From contig OX485806.1 of assembly GCA_950295325.1 (NCBI GenBank), positions 5,520,001 through 5,584,000 of the forward strand: 64,000 nucleotides of DNA. The letters are read 5' to 3'. The notes beneath the pieces are model-generated. The model was given only the letters and a program-made list of their open reading frames with translations, was not told where the DNA came from and did not search any database. Positions 44,510 to 55,600 of the stretch are shown here, one piece after another. Source of the stretch: Polytrichum commune (lineage: Eukaryota > Streptophyta > Polytrichopsida > Polytrichales > Polytrichaceae). The position numbers were made by a program, and so were the translations under genes. Numbering within the stretch: position 1 is the stretch's first letter; the number at the start of each line of letters is the position of its first letter.

Positions 44510-45353
44510 ATGGCAGCTGCTACCATCACGTCGCAAATGGCTATTGCCAGCGGTGCCGCCAACCTCGGATCACTTGGGGGGCTAGCGTCATCTTGCAAGA
44601 CCTCCACAATTCATTCGGCAACTGTGTCTTCGAGATTGGGGACCTCCCTCGCAGGCAGAGTGCGTTGCGATGCGCGTGACATTGGCACCGAGGTGAGGGA
44701 GGTCGTGGACCGAGCCACGAAGAAGACCATCACCGAAGTGGACATCCTCAGGAACCAGGAGACCAACGAGTCGGAGAAGAAACCGGTGCTCGGGACAGAG
44801 CCCACTTCGGGATCCTTGTACCCCCGCCCGGAGGTGGAGAGGAGGCCTAAGACTGGAGATAAATCCTTGACCAGTTTGTTTGCATTCGATGGAGCTGCCC
44901 CCGAGACCATCAATGGCCGCTTATTACGATGATCACTAAACCCAGCTTATACATGCCTGGTCCAAAAATCATCTCTCCAATTTAGGTCATTTGTTTGATC
45001 ATGACGTGTCTACGATTGAACTCAGTCATGTCTGACAAAGAAATGCCAATCGAACTGTTTGTGCAGGCCAGTTGGGGTTGGTGTGGGCGTTCTTCGCCGA
45101 GAAGGCCACCGGGGTCACAGTGTTCGATGAGCTGTACATGCCTGGCCGGACAGGATTGGTGTTCTTCGTGGGCATGGTGCAGCTCTTCACCTGTGCCTCC
45201 CTGGTGCCCATCCTGAACGGAGAATCCACCGACGCCAGGACCTTCGGCTCCTTCACAGCGCAGGCTGAGAGGTGGAATGGGCGTCTGGCCATGATCGGAT
45301 TCCTGTCGCTGGTCGTCACCGAAATGTTCCGACAAGCCGCAGTCTTGCACTGA
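44510..45353 (+). pseudogene. ELIP: ELIP-5: ELIP copy with lost splice donor and a 1-base deletion
   Basis: Exon 1 (44,510-44,923) translates identically to ELIP-2, including the mutated donor (CGCTTA/TTACGA). The acceptor GTGCAG/GCC at 45,066 is intact. Exon 2 (45,067-45,353) lacks one T relative to ELIP-2 (GCCAGTTGGGG instead of GCCATGTTGGGG), which shifts the frame in helix I. The remaining 93 codons are open in the shifted frame and keep helices II and III. Two independent lesions make this a pseudogene. The donor loss is shared with ELIP-2 and so predates the arm duplication or was spread by conversion. The deletion is newer. Confidence 0.85.
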
Positions 45354-46740
45354 ATTGAGTCACTGGAATTTTTGATTGTCGAGAAAAGGCTGCGCAGAGA
45401 GGTCTTGTGGAAGCGTATTTTCCGACATTTTTGTACATTCAGGTGTCATTCGACCGTTACTATTGAAGATGCAGTGATGGAATTCACCAGGAGCTGAATC
45501 TGCCTTTAGCAATTAGGGATTGTATAGAAGATCATTTTTTTGACAATGCAGCCAAGCGCTCATTGTCCTTATTCATATATCTTAAAAACCATGTAATGCA
45601 AACGTCTCATGTTTTGGAATAAGTAGATTCAAAAAACATGATTGTAACTGTATTGTAAAATGGAACCCACAGTGGCATTTTTGCCAAGTGCACTTTACGG
45701 CAATTTGCTATTATATCTAACTGTACACACCATACATAGGAAGGACAGTAAGTAGCTGTATCAACCTTCGCCAATGGTCAATAAATCCGAATACAAGTGA
45801 TAAATTTGCATCCATATTATGTCTCGTTCAGAAGATGTACATAAAGTGGAACAAGTTTGTCGATCTGATATTTGTAACAATGTGAAGGAAAAGGTGTGTA
45901 TACAAAATGATATAATCTTTTCACTCACTCAAGTCACGTTGCAATGTGAGCATTTCCATAAGTGCGTATATACGTGAGAAAACAACTTAATCTTGTTTAA
46001 TCTTGAAACCGTTAAACTCAGCGTCGCCCAAAATTCAGATGCAACTCAATTGAAAAACGTGTCTTCTATCCTGATTAAATATTATACTTGCCTGTATTAA
46101 CTACATGGATGAATCTATCTCATACACTACACTTAAAAACCCTCCAACGCAATCAGTAACAACAATCGGTATTCATTCTATAAAACTCACATCGAAGTCC
46201 TCTACACCTAAACCGTTTTAGCAGCAACAGTGCTTTCACTTATTTTGATTATGAGTATTCCATAGGTCAAACTCTAGCAAGATGTCTTGGAATATGTGGG
46301 CACATTGTAATGTTTGTTTGGTAAATCATGCTTAGGATGGTTACCTTTCTCGGGGATGTGTGGTTCCAATGTGCAGCGCAGAGAGCTGCCATCTCTGCTC
46401 CGGGTGCCAGTGACCTTATATGTATTTTTGACAATGAAATAGAGTGTTTCATTCGTCTCAAATAAAACATTACATGTGTATATATATAACAATATACTCC
46501 ATGAAATTAATATTTCTAATTGCTGATCGAATATAAGATCTTTATTGAGAATAATAATGGAAATAAGGTTGAATTGTCGGAACAAACCTCTTTCATACAA
46601 CAAATCTCGCAGTGCATCTCATTTGACATCGGCCAAAAAGAAAAATATTCCGTTGTGCTCCTTGCATCACAGTCGCTCCTATGTAATATCTTACAAGATC
46701 AGTTCTCATTATGTTTGAGTATGTGAGAAAAGTCTGTACA
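45354..46740. other. Intergenic DNA between ELIP-5 and ELIP-6
   Basis: The first ~200 bases match the ELIP-2 3' flank. Further on the similarity to the left arm becomes weak (for example CGAAGGTTGAT near 45,765 on the minus strand). No gene is seen. Confidence 0.55.
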
Positions 46741-47241
46741 TTATTGAAAGTCGGTTCAACATCGTCAGGTTGAAATACATTAAGGTCTTAGTCGGAAGAA
46801 GATGGCTTGTAAGTTATGCTGTGGTTGCAGTATTGGAAATTACTTAAAGGTTCAATTGGGGTGTTTCATTTGGAAACCACGACAACGCAATGTCCCAGAA
46901 TGAGGGTGCTCGAGGATTGGACAGATGGCTCATCGTGCATGCAAAAGGAAGGGTTGGGGAGTCACGTTTCTATTTTCAATACAAGTGGCAGGTCTGCTCC
47001 TTTCTTTCCAGATTCCACTATGCGCTGAGTCGGTAGTACTGGAGGCAGACCAGATTTTCCACAAATGCAACGAAAGTCACAACACCTGGGCCGATTTTGC
47101 ACCAACAGTTTTGGTAAGTGCCGTGGAAGCAGATCAATCCTCCGTGGTCGCTCCCACTCCTGTAACCACGCGCCAAACGCAATGGCGTCGACCGATGGTG
47201 CCATGCCAATTCAGTGCACACATGGCCAGCCAACGCGTCCA

Positions 47242-47282
47242 CCACGTTCCCCAATCTCGTAATCATTCAACCTGAACGTGGC
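47242..47282. promoter_or_regulatory. Pair of ABRE-type motifs upstream of ELIP-6
   Basis: CCACGT (47,242-47,247) and ACGTGGC (47,276-47,282) mirror the pair before ELIP-1, 216-256 bases before the ATG at 47,498. Confidence 0.45.
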
Positions 47283-47497
47283 CAGGAATTTTTGCATCAC
47301 CGGTACTTAACCCCATCTGGGCTTCCTGAATTGCAAACGTCGCTGACTGTCATCACAGTTCCCCACAAGATTCGTTTCAAACGCTAACTTCTCACAGCCA
47401 CATTGATAGACTGTTTCATCGTAAGCCAAGTCGTGAGGGGAAATTGCATCTACAGCTGCACTCGGAGGTTTTTCCTCCCGCAAATTAGTCTTGCACA

Positions 47498-48181
47498 ATG
47501 GCAACTTCCACACTCATGTCGCACATGGCCAGCACCAAGCTTGGCCTGGGATTGCAGGGAGGCCTTCGAGGCTCGGCCAGGTTCAACGCTCCCTCGCAGT
47601 CGATGGCATTCCCGGCAGGCGGCAGGGTGCGCTGCGACGCTGGTGACAACGGAGCCAGGGGCTTGAAGGAGGCCGTGGACAGGGCCACCAAGAAAACCAT
47701 TACCCAAGAGCAGATCCTTAAGAACCAGGAGACCAACGAGTCCGAGAAGCGGTCGGTGTTCGGTGCAACCCCCACTTCGGGATCGTTGTACCCTCGCCCA
47801 GAAATCGAGAGGCGCCCAGAGACTGGCGACAAAGGCTTCACCAGCTTGTTCGCGTTCGATGGAGCTGCACCGGAGACCATCAACGGCCGCCTGGCCATGT
47901 TTGGGTTGGTGTGGGCGTTCTTCGCCGAGAAGGCCACCGGCCTCACCGTGTTCGATCAGCTGTACATGCCTGGCCAGACAGGGTTGGTGTTCTTCGTGGG
48001 CGCAGTGCAGCTCTTCACTTATGCTTCCCTGGTGCCCATCATGAACGGCGAGTCCACCGACGCCAGGAGCTTCGGCCCCTTCACCGCGCAGGCTGAGAGG
48101 TGGAATGGGCGCCTCGCCATGATCGGATTCCTGTCGCTCGTTGTCACCGAAATGTTCCGCCACGCTCCCGTCTTCCACTGA
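47498..48181 (+). CDS. ELIP: ELIP-6: early light-induced protein, intronless
   Basis: 227 residues in one exon, mirror copy of ELIP-1, with changes Thr3, Leu15 and Arg54, all in or near the transit peptide. The mature three-helix region (ETINGRLAMFGLVWAFF; VFFVGAVQLFTYASLVP; ERWNGRLAMIGF) is identical. The 5' flank to ~46,800 matches that of ELIP-1 closely, including the ABRE pair, and the 3' flank matches to ~48,440. Start: first ATG in frame, shortly after a C/T-rich leader. Chlorophyll-binding, thylakoid photoprotection role known for the family. It appears functional. Confidence 0.95.
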   Translation: MATSTLMSHMASTKLGLGLQGGLRGSARFNAPSQSMAFPAGGRVRCDAGDNGARGLKEAVDRATKKTITQEQILKNQETNESEKRSVFGATPTSGSLYPRPEIERRPETGDKGFTSLFAFDGAAPETINGRLAMFGLVWAFFAEKATGLTVFDQLYMPGQTGLVFFVGAVQLFTYASLVPIMNGESTDARSFGPFTAQAERWNGRLAMIGFLSLVVTEMFRHAPVFH

Positions 48182-48440
48182 ATTGGGTCACTCCGAATTT
48201 AGAGCGTCAATCCTACTAGCGCGCAGTGAAACATATCCTGTACAGATTGATCTGTTGTGACACTCAACTTGTACATTCGCAGCTTGGAGTCGAACGGGTG
48301 CCATTACAGTATGATTCTTCGGCGAAGTAGACTGGTGATAGTGATATTATTCTTTCTAGCTTAAATATCTGACTCTTAGGGAAACTAGCGACTATACAGC
48401 AATCTGTTGATTGTACCATTTCACATTCATGCTACATGCA

Positions 48441-51128
48441 ATTAATCCTTAGCAACAATAGTTGCAGTATCTCCTAAACTGGCGTGCGCTAATTATCACT
48501 TGTACATGTAACTTATATGGCAATGTATACGACAATGTAAGGATTTATCCGTCATTACTCGGAATGGTTACCTGAACTGCGAATGATTTGATCGACCTAA
48601 CAATGACAATTTGTTTAACGTTCAACTGTTCACCGATGCACGTGAAAGATGAATTCTAAAACTCTATGAAGTATTTTATGAGGTAATCTGTGAGAACAGC
48701 TCACTGTATTACTCGCATACTATTCAGCGCTGTTGTTTCAGAGTGTTGATGAAACATGTTATGCTTAAATTGCATCTAAATCCATTCTTCTTTGAACCCA
48801 GTAACATACTCGAATCTTCCATTAAATCACAATTGTGTTCGCACGTATAAACTACCTACACAGATCTACAATCTTCAACATTTGTTTGCCCATTTGCACA
48901 GTTGCAAGTCGATATTACTGGATAGCACATGATATTTCCACGTATCTGTTGTTAGAAAACTCTTTATTCGGTTTAAGTAACTTTCTAATCACTTGAATAG
49001 CTCAAGATATCTCTGGACAAGTGTTTTGATAGTATTCTGATACATGAGTGTAAACACATTTTGACTTGCAAACGTATAACTGATTCATTCACATTGGTGA
49101 CAACTTTTCACTCCGAAGCTACCAAGAAGAATAACATTAACAGACTCATCCCAGCTTCCCCAGAACGCAAATTCCACACCATTTCAATATCTCCCTGAGA
49201 AAATAGACGCCTCTACATTGTCTGAAAGCGCAGATTAATCTCCAGTAACGACTCTTTCATCTCACTTGCAAACTATGAGGCTGCCTTAAATCTTTCCTTT
49301 CCGAACCGATCAATCAAGTCTTCAAGGTGGGTTCCATGAAATTTATGAAGGACATATCAATCAGTATACCGTAAATATTCTCTAAATAGTGAAGTTGTAG
49401 CCAACAGTCTCCAGACTTCTCCATTGCAATCAACAATGGCTTCCAAATGACTGCAAAAGGATTTCCACAGTTCCGAACAGCATTGATCTGCACATGAGTA
49501 ACACTACGCGTGGGTCTTGCAGACTGTATCATTCCGGTGCTCTTGTGTCCTTGGCACACTGATCATCTCGAAGGTATATAGCTCAGTGATGCTTCGCTCA
49601 TGTTAGATGTTTGGTAGAAGAGGAAGTGCGGGAAGTAAAGAGGGATGTGTGAAGTGTTCTGATATCAAATATATCGGCATGTATATGTCCATAATGCATC
49701 ATTACTGCTGGAAGGTAGGTATCCCGGAAGTGGTATGTGTCGATGAGTGTCATGACTGCGAGAGTGATGGGGGATTGATATAGATCAGAGTTTTTTACAT
49801 TCGACCACTTGAGAAGTATTGCTCATAAACTTTCAACCACACAAGGGTACCATTCGGCACAGTTGCCGGAAGCTGGAATCGACACTTCCGTAATCAACAA
49901 AGTTCTCTCATGTGGACATAAGTACCCCACAAGATTCAAGACGTCTTCAGCCTTGAAGTTAGATATGCTTTTCTTGTCGATGCTCTTCTTTGCCAATATT
50001 GAATATCTACAATCATTAATGTCTTCTCAGCCATTCTTTGTCTGCACTGAATGTGGGTTTGTGTCGAAGCTGCAGCGGCGCTTTGTTTTCAGGATCAGTA
50101 CAAAACCTTTAGGGTGAAATCTCTTCTCTCCTGTTCAGAAAATGCTAAGTATGTAATGTGGTATTTTCGACTATCTGTTCCGCGCTGTACACAAAGTACA
50201 GATGTTCGATCATATGCTTCGTCGAGGAGTGTGAACCCATCCGACCCCCGTGCAAATGTCCCAAACCTGTAATGGAACGAGTGAAAATATAAAAAAATTT
50301 GAAGGGTTAGACTCCTGCACTGCAACGGGTCACGAATGAAGCAAATTCTTCAAACATCCACCGTCACTGACAAACCACACAACACTTCGAAAGATTCCAA
50401 AGCGAGATATACAAAATATTCGTGGAATGATCCGAGGATAACACGAAATGACAGACCTAAACAACTGTAGGGAACGGAAACTTGATGTGAGATATAAGTT
50501 CAAAAATTTATTTGAGCCTTGTGAGGGCTCGAAATGGGTGTGTACCCATGTTACCAGTTGACCCCTTAAACCCCGCACAAACGCGGAGGGGTGTTTGCAA
50601 ATGCGATGGCAAAAACAGATTCTCAAGCTCCTCAAAACTTCTAGCTCTTCTCAACTCTTTTTTCTCTTTCTTCTCCTTCTGGCTCTCAGACCAACATCGT
50701 CTTCTCACACATCTACACACTCGTGTCCGACAACAGTAGCGTCAAAGTTACTGCTCGGACACCCTAATGCGCCTCCGAAAAGATGTCCACTGTCAACTAT
50801 ATAATTACAAAACTTTCACACCCCTGCATGCGGCAGTACATGCAGAAGGATGTCTAAGAGCTTCATCATCAAGACTGTAGACAATACTGCACATTTCGTA
50901 GTTATTCAAACTCGCTCCTGCCTGTCTCGTGTCTGTAACCTCCGAACCGCAAAAACCACGCAGACCTTTATGTACCATTTCCAGAACCTCCAGTACCTCG
51001 GGTGACCTTCTTCAGTAAGGGTGACCAATTTTTTTTTATTCACTTTAAATACACAAGTATCTTCTCGTTGGATAGATTCGTCTTGCACGACGATCTTCGC
51101 AGAGCTCGCTAGCCGCTACACTTTTTAG
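48441..51128. other. Interval between ELIP array and BBX gene, no gene recognised
   Basis: Several 60-100-codon frames lack family features. The part above ~50,300 probably holds the 3' UTR of the minus-strand BBX gene. A TATAGCTCAGTGATGC word near 49,577 resembles a tRNA A-box, but no B-box or cloverleaf follows. Confidence 0.45.
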
Positions 51129-53562
51129 TTACGAGTTGTTTGTCCTCTTCACAAAACGACCCTGCAGAACGTGAACAGCACTAATAAGACGTCTGGTTGC
51201 GCCAATGAACATAAGTAACAGAAGCAGACTTCGCGCTTAATGCTGCTCAAAAATGTCAGCGGGCAGACAGTTTGAACAGGAACTAGACATGAACTAATAT
51301 CGAAACTGGAGAATCGAGATCTCTGAATCGATACAAGGAGCAAAGAAGTCTACTAACCTTCATACGGGGTCGCCTCTCCGCATTGAGCTTTCTTACTTCG
51401 TATCTAATCTTCTTGGAAAACAAGCGGTTTCGTCTCTTCTCTTTGTACCTCAGCATACTAGCCTCTCGACCTCCGCCACTTTGACCATCGTCGGCTCCTT
51501 GCCCCATGTCTGGCACCAAGCCAGCGTCATTTCCCTGAAGTCAAATAAAGAAACTCTTCAGTTTTCTTTCAATTGACTAGATTCAGATATTTCCATACCA
51601 ATAATGGAATGGTTCAGATATAGTAAGGATTTCATCACGAACTTGTCGCCGCGGCTGGTCAATATTAATGAGCACTTCAATATATCGTCTATTTACAGTA
51701 CATTCCTCCGCAGGAATTAGAAGGATAGCTAAATTTGCCCCAAGCCGTTCTTTCTCAATTTATACTAGTAAATGTCCTACTTTCAGGCCACCAAAAGTGG
51801 TCTATAAGTTGACAACAGCAGTGCAGGTGTAAATGCACTACAAACGTCAATCAGCTACAAATTCGAGAGTGCAAACGCTCAACGCCGAAAGCATATCTGT
51901 CACTTTTGTTATCTCCATCGAAAGGAAAAGCAGCCGCTAGGTTGGAGCTTTGCGAACCCATCACAGCAACAAAGGGAAATTGTATTGAGATGGACCTACA
52001 TACCGTGGCGTCGGACTGCGTGTCGCCATCAGAAATGCCGCGGGAGCGTTTGCCATCCAACCATGGCTCGCCTCGGTCGGACCAAGCAGTCATGACGTCC
52101 TCATAGTTCAAACGAAGAGAAGGCACTTGGCGAAGGTCTTCTTCACTAAGACCTTCGAGGCAACACCGCAGAATCTCCTTGGCTTCACTCTTAATAGTTT
52201 CCGCACTCAATACGGGCTGGCTTTCAGTCTTCACCTTCGCCGCAAAAAACTTGGCGAAGGGACCCGCCGTGACGAATTGGTCACTTTCAACTCCTACTCC
52301 ATTGTTACCGGAAGTGATAGCTGCAGCAAGCCATGGAATACATTCACATGTCAACAATGCGGCACACCAACGTTCAGTAGTTTCAAACAAACTCATTGAA
52401 ATGAGCGTCCACTAGAAGCTCAAATCCTGGTCGTTTGTGTCTATCCTTGACAACCGCTGGTGGGTGTCCACACAGGTAATCATTCCTCCACCAGTATCAA
52501 CGGCCATTCATCATAATTGCAGTACCAAAAATGACTAAACATGTACTGAGGACTTTAGAGCTTACCTCCGGTTTCGGAGGTATCGCAACCATCTCCCTCA
52601 AAGGCCTCCGATCCACCGCGAAGAGCAAGATCGAAACTCAAACTGTAATCGTCGCTCAGGTCCCGTGAACAACCGAAATCTTCAAAACCGTCGAGACCTG
52701 GAATGTCACCAGGAATGAAACAAGCATCTGCTCCTAAGCTCATGCCTCCATCAATAATGTCACAGCAGATATCAATCCCCGGAGACTCAAGACAATTATT
52801 GAAGGCGTCTGGGACCAAGAACTGGTCCGTGTCATCCGAAAGATCGTCATGAACTTGAGCGTGTGCGGCCTTTCCTTTGAAGTACGCTGCGAAGGAGTCC
52901 GAGGAGGCTGAGTGACCTCCATGGAAACCTCCAGAGTGATAGCCTGGGGATAGATCAAGATCAACCTCCGAGCCAGACGGCGATTCTTGCATCACCGTGA
53001 TGAACGTCGGGACTTCTTGAGTTCCATCCGTCAGAAAATCTTCCGTATCAAGGAAGTCGAAGAGAGGCTCCGCCTTCACCTTCGCGTCTTCCGTGACCTT
53101 GCTTGGCTTCGGGGCCTTGTACTGTGGTCCGTGGCTAGAAGCGTTACACTTCAAGTGGTGAGGATGTGGTCTGCTGGTGCGAGATCGTTTCCTAGACGGC
53201 AGCACTTGCACAGGTGGTGCATGAAGTTGCTTACTAGTAGACTTCCTCTGAGAGTCTTCCGGAGCTTTCTTACACTTCTTCGTCAAGTCCGATGAGGATT
53301 TGTTAGCTAATTTCATAGGAGTGCCGTTAGGTGAGAGACGGACTCTCTCGTGGCGGAGAGCAAGGGAGTTCGCGGAGTGCACTTGCGTATCGCAGCGTTC
53401 ACAGAGGTAAGCTTCGTCCGCTGCGCAGTACCAACGTGCGCTCTTCTTAGCGCACACATCGCATGCCCGTGACACACGACCTGATATCGCCATAGCTGTA
53501 GCCACCGACCTGTTGGCAGCCTTGGTCGCCATCTCTTGAAAATTTTCAAACCAACGAGCCAC
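51129..53562 (-). CDS. CONSTANS-like B-box/CCT transcription regulator, four exons
   Basis: Exons are 53,562-52,566, 52,320-52,004, 51,534-51,358 and 51,161-51,129, with GT-AG introns of 245, 469 and 196 bases. The sum is 1524 bases (507 residues plus TAA), with phases agreeing at every join. Residues about 30-75 are a single B-box zinc finger ([21 protein letters not shown]...[18 protein letters not shown]). The middle is acidic. Exon 2 has the [20 protein letters not shown] block. Exons 3-4 form the CCT domain ([20 protein letters not shown] ... RRPRMK joined to GRFVKR). This matches the COL6/COL16-type clade of BBX proteins, nuclear regulators of light-dependent genes that bind NF-Y partners through CCT. 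The last exon adds only ten residues, so the CCT domain is completed by a microexon. The upstream minus strand is CT-rich. No damage is seen. Confidence 0.9.
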
Positions 53563-55014
53563 TACCAGATACGCACGGTCAGATTACAGTACACTTTGTA
53601 ATCTGCCTCCTCCACTGTCACGCTCAAGGCCTTATAACGCTCCAACTTCAGGCGCCGTAATCAAAACTGTTCAAAGACGAAGAAAGACTCCCGCCATTGC
53701 AATCGTCACCTTCGAATCCCTGCTGCGAACGAATGAACGGACTCCCGGGCTAACCAATTCCTTTCAATCAATCTCGCCGACAAGGAACACAAGCTCGATG
53801 CGACGGTAAGTAACTCACTCCGCTACTGCTATAATCCTGTCAAGGATACAACAAAGTGTCGACAAATTACGATGATGAATTTTCTGAGCCCGAAGGCTAT
53901 AGACAGCTCGACGGAAGGTATGAGAAGATACACAGTAGCACACACTCGAAGTATGACTGCCTCATTGTGGCACCAAGCCTCCCACTCCGCCGTCCAACAT
54001 GTGACAAGCTAACTATGCCTGCGCACCTCTAGTATACTTCCTTCACACTATCACTGTCCCAATGGTGTCACAGCATCATCCGCTCTTCTGACTTGACTTG
54101 ACACCACTCGTCTCAATCCATCACCTTCAACCTAATCACGCATTCACAAGGAACCCCGCCCCCGAGACTTGTACACAACACGCTGTAGGAGTCACCTCCT
54201 TCAATTAATCCAACGCTCTTCGTCAACCGCGTACGATCTACCTCGCCCTCCGTGATCGTGACTCCTAGAAGCCTCTGAAACTACAACCGAGCTGCGTACC
54301 GGCCCTTCTGGATCACGCACACGGGACAAGGACAGGCCGAACAGAAGAGTCCACTCCAAAGTGCCCTCGAATTGGCATTACGGTCTACGGAAGAGAGAGA
54401 AAGAGAGAGAAAGGAAGAGGAAGGGAGAAAGAGGGAAGAGAGAGAGAGAGAGAGAGAGAGAAGCCAGCAGCAGCAGCAACAGAAGAAGTGGCAGTGGCCT
54501 AGCCGGGAGCCGGGGTGGTGATGAGAAACAAAAAGGATCGGGAGCGCTTGGCAACTATGTACTTTGCAGCTGTATGTAGGTAGATAGGTAGCTAGCTACT
54601 CCATTGCTTGTTGCAGCGATCGATGAACATAGTAACCAACAAGTAGCTGTAGCCGATGGAGAGTAGGGGGAGTAGTACGAGCAGTCCTCCACTGCTGCCG
54701 CTGCTGCGCCAGATTCTGCGACAATTGGGACGGGTGAAAAATACCAAAAGCGGGAGAGAGAATGCCTGCGGGCGGAGGAGTGTGGCCCGGCTCCATGCAA
54801 AAGAGAGGTGAAAAACCCTAAGCAAGCTGATGATGCGAGCGACCGACCGACGAGGCGAGGCTGCTCTTCTCAGTGCCGGCTGCTGCTTCTTTCACCCCTA
54901 TCCATTCCCTATTTCTCTCCCCTTTTCCCCAACAACGCCACTGATTGGTTGTGATTATTAAATTGCTCGCAACTCAACCCCAACATCGATTGTCCATTTA
55001 TCATGGAACCCAAT
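53563..55014. other. 5' region of the BBX gene with a (GA)n tract
   Basis: Probable leader and promoter of the minus-strand BBX gene. GA-repeats at 54,393-54,462 read as a (CT)n tract on the coding strand, common in plant promoters and leaders. The Glu/Arg-rich frame at 54,361 comes from this tract. Confidence 0.5.
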
Positions 55015-55600
55015 CCATACTCTCGGACTTTTGAACATGGGGAGATTGTTGGCCATAATTGGTCAAGGCGCTAGCTACACTAAATAGGTAGATTAGTGTT
55101 GGAAACACTAATAGTCGACGAAAACGCTAAATGTAAATTGTCTCTATAGTGTTAGAACACTAAATGTCAACTCTAACACTATTTGTACCAAGTAGTAACT
55201 TTAAATCTTTACATGAGCGCATTTAGTGTTAGATAATATTTTGTAAATCTTGGAATGAAGAATTGAAGGAAGAAGAATATGAGAACCTCGTAAAAGGTAT
55301 AATTTGTTCAAACCCTATTCAAACACTAATTGTAATATCAGTTAGAAATTAGTGTTTTAGGTAACTATTGCATCTAACACTAATCTTCATCTAACACTAA
55401 TCTACCTATTTAGTGTAGTGCATGTGTTGAGGTTTCCCAAGTCCAACCGCTTCCATGTTGGCATCTCCTGGTTTTGCTTCACTAATTCGAGGTGTGTTTC
55501 AATAAACTCTTCTCAATTGATCGGTAATTTTCCCAACGTCTTGAACTTGAGCCGGTTCATGTGTAAGTAGTGGTTGGTGGTTCTCCCCGTTCATTGCATG
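55015..55600 (-). repeat. Dispersed ~240-bp repeat, copy 1, split by a MITE
   Basis: The two halves (55,040-55,075 and 55,416-55,600) align with the uninterrupted copies at 58,470, 60,190 and 62,905. Shared words include GGCATAATTGG or GGCCATAATTGG, CCAAGTCCAA, TTGAACTT and GGTTCTCCCC. It has no coding content. Confidence 0.7.
55078..55415. mobile_element. Fold-back MITE (338 bp) with TA target duplication
   Basis: The ends are CACTAAATAGGTAGATTAGT and their complement, flanked by TA on both sides (55,076-55,077; 55,416-55,417). The interior repeats TAGTGTT/AACACTA words. It sits inside the dispersed repeat copy 1, so it is the younger insertion. No coding capacity. Confidence 0.75.

Larger units (their letters stand above)
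41733..48440 (+). repeat. Right arm of the ELIP inverted duplication
   Basis: Mirror of 32,329-40,310, with ELIP-4, ELIP-5 and ELIP-6 on the plus strand. It is shorter than the left arm mainly because the LTR-like copy D is absent. Similarity starts at the ELIP-4 ATG and ends about 250 bases after the ELIP-6 stop. Confidence 0.9.

Noticed and set aside
49572-49620. tRNA-like word TATAGCTCAGTGATGC
   Set aside because: No B-box (GGTTCGA) and no cloverleaf pairing follows.
54361-54579. Glu/Arg-rich frame
   Set aside because: Comes from the (GA)n tract upstream of the BBX gene.
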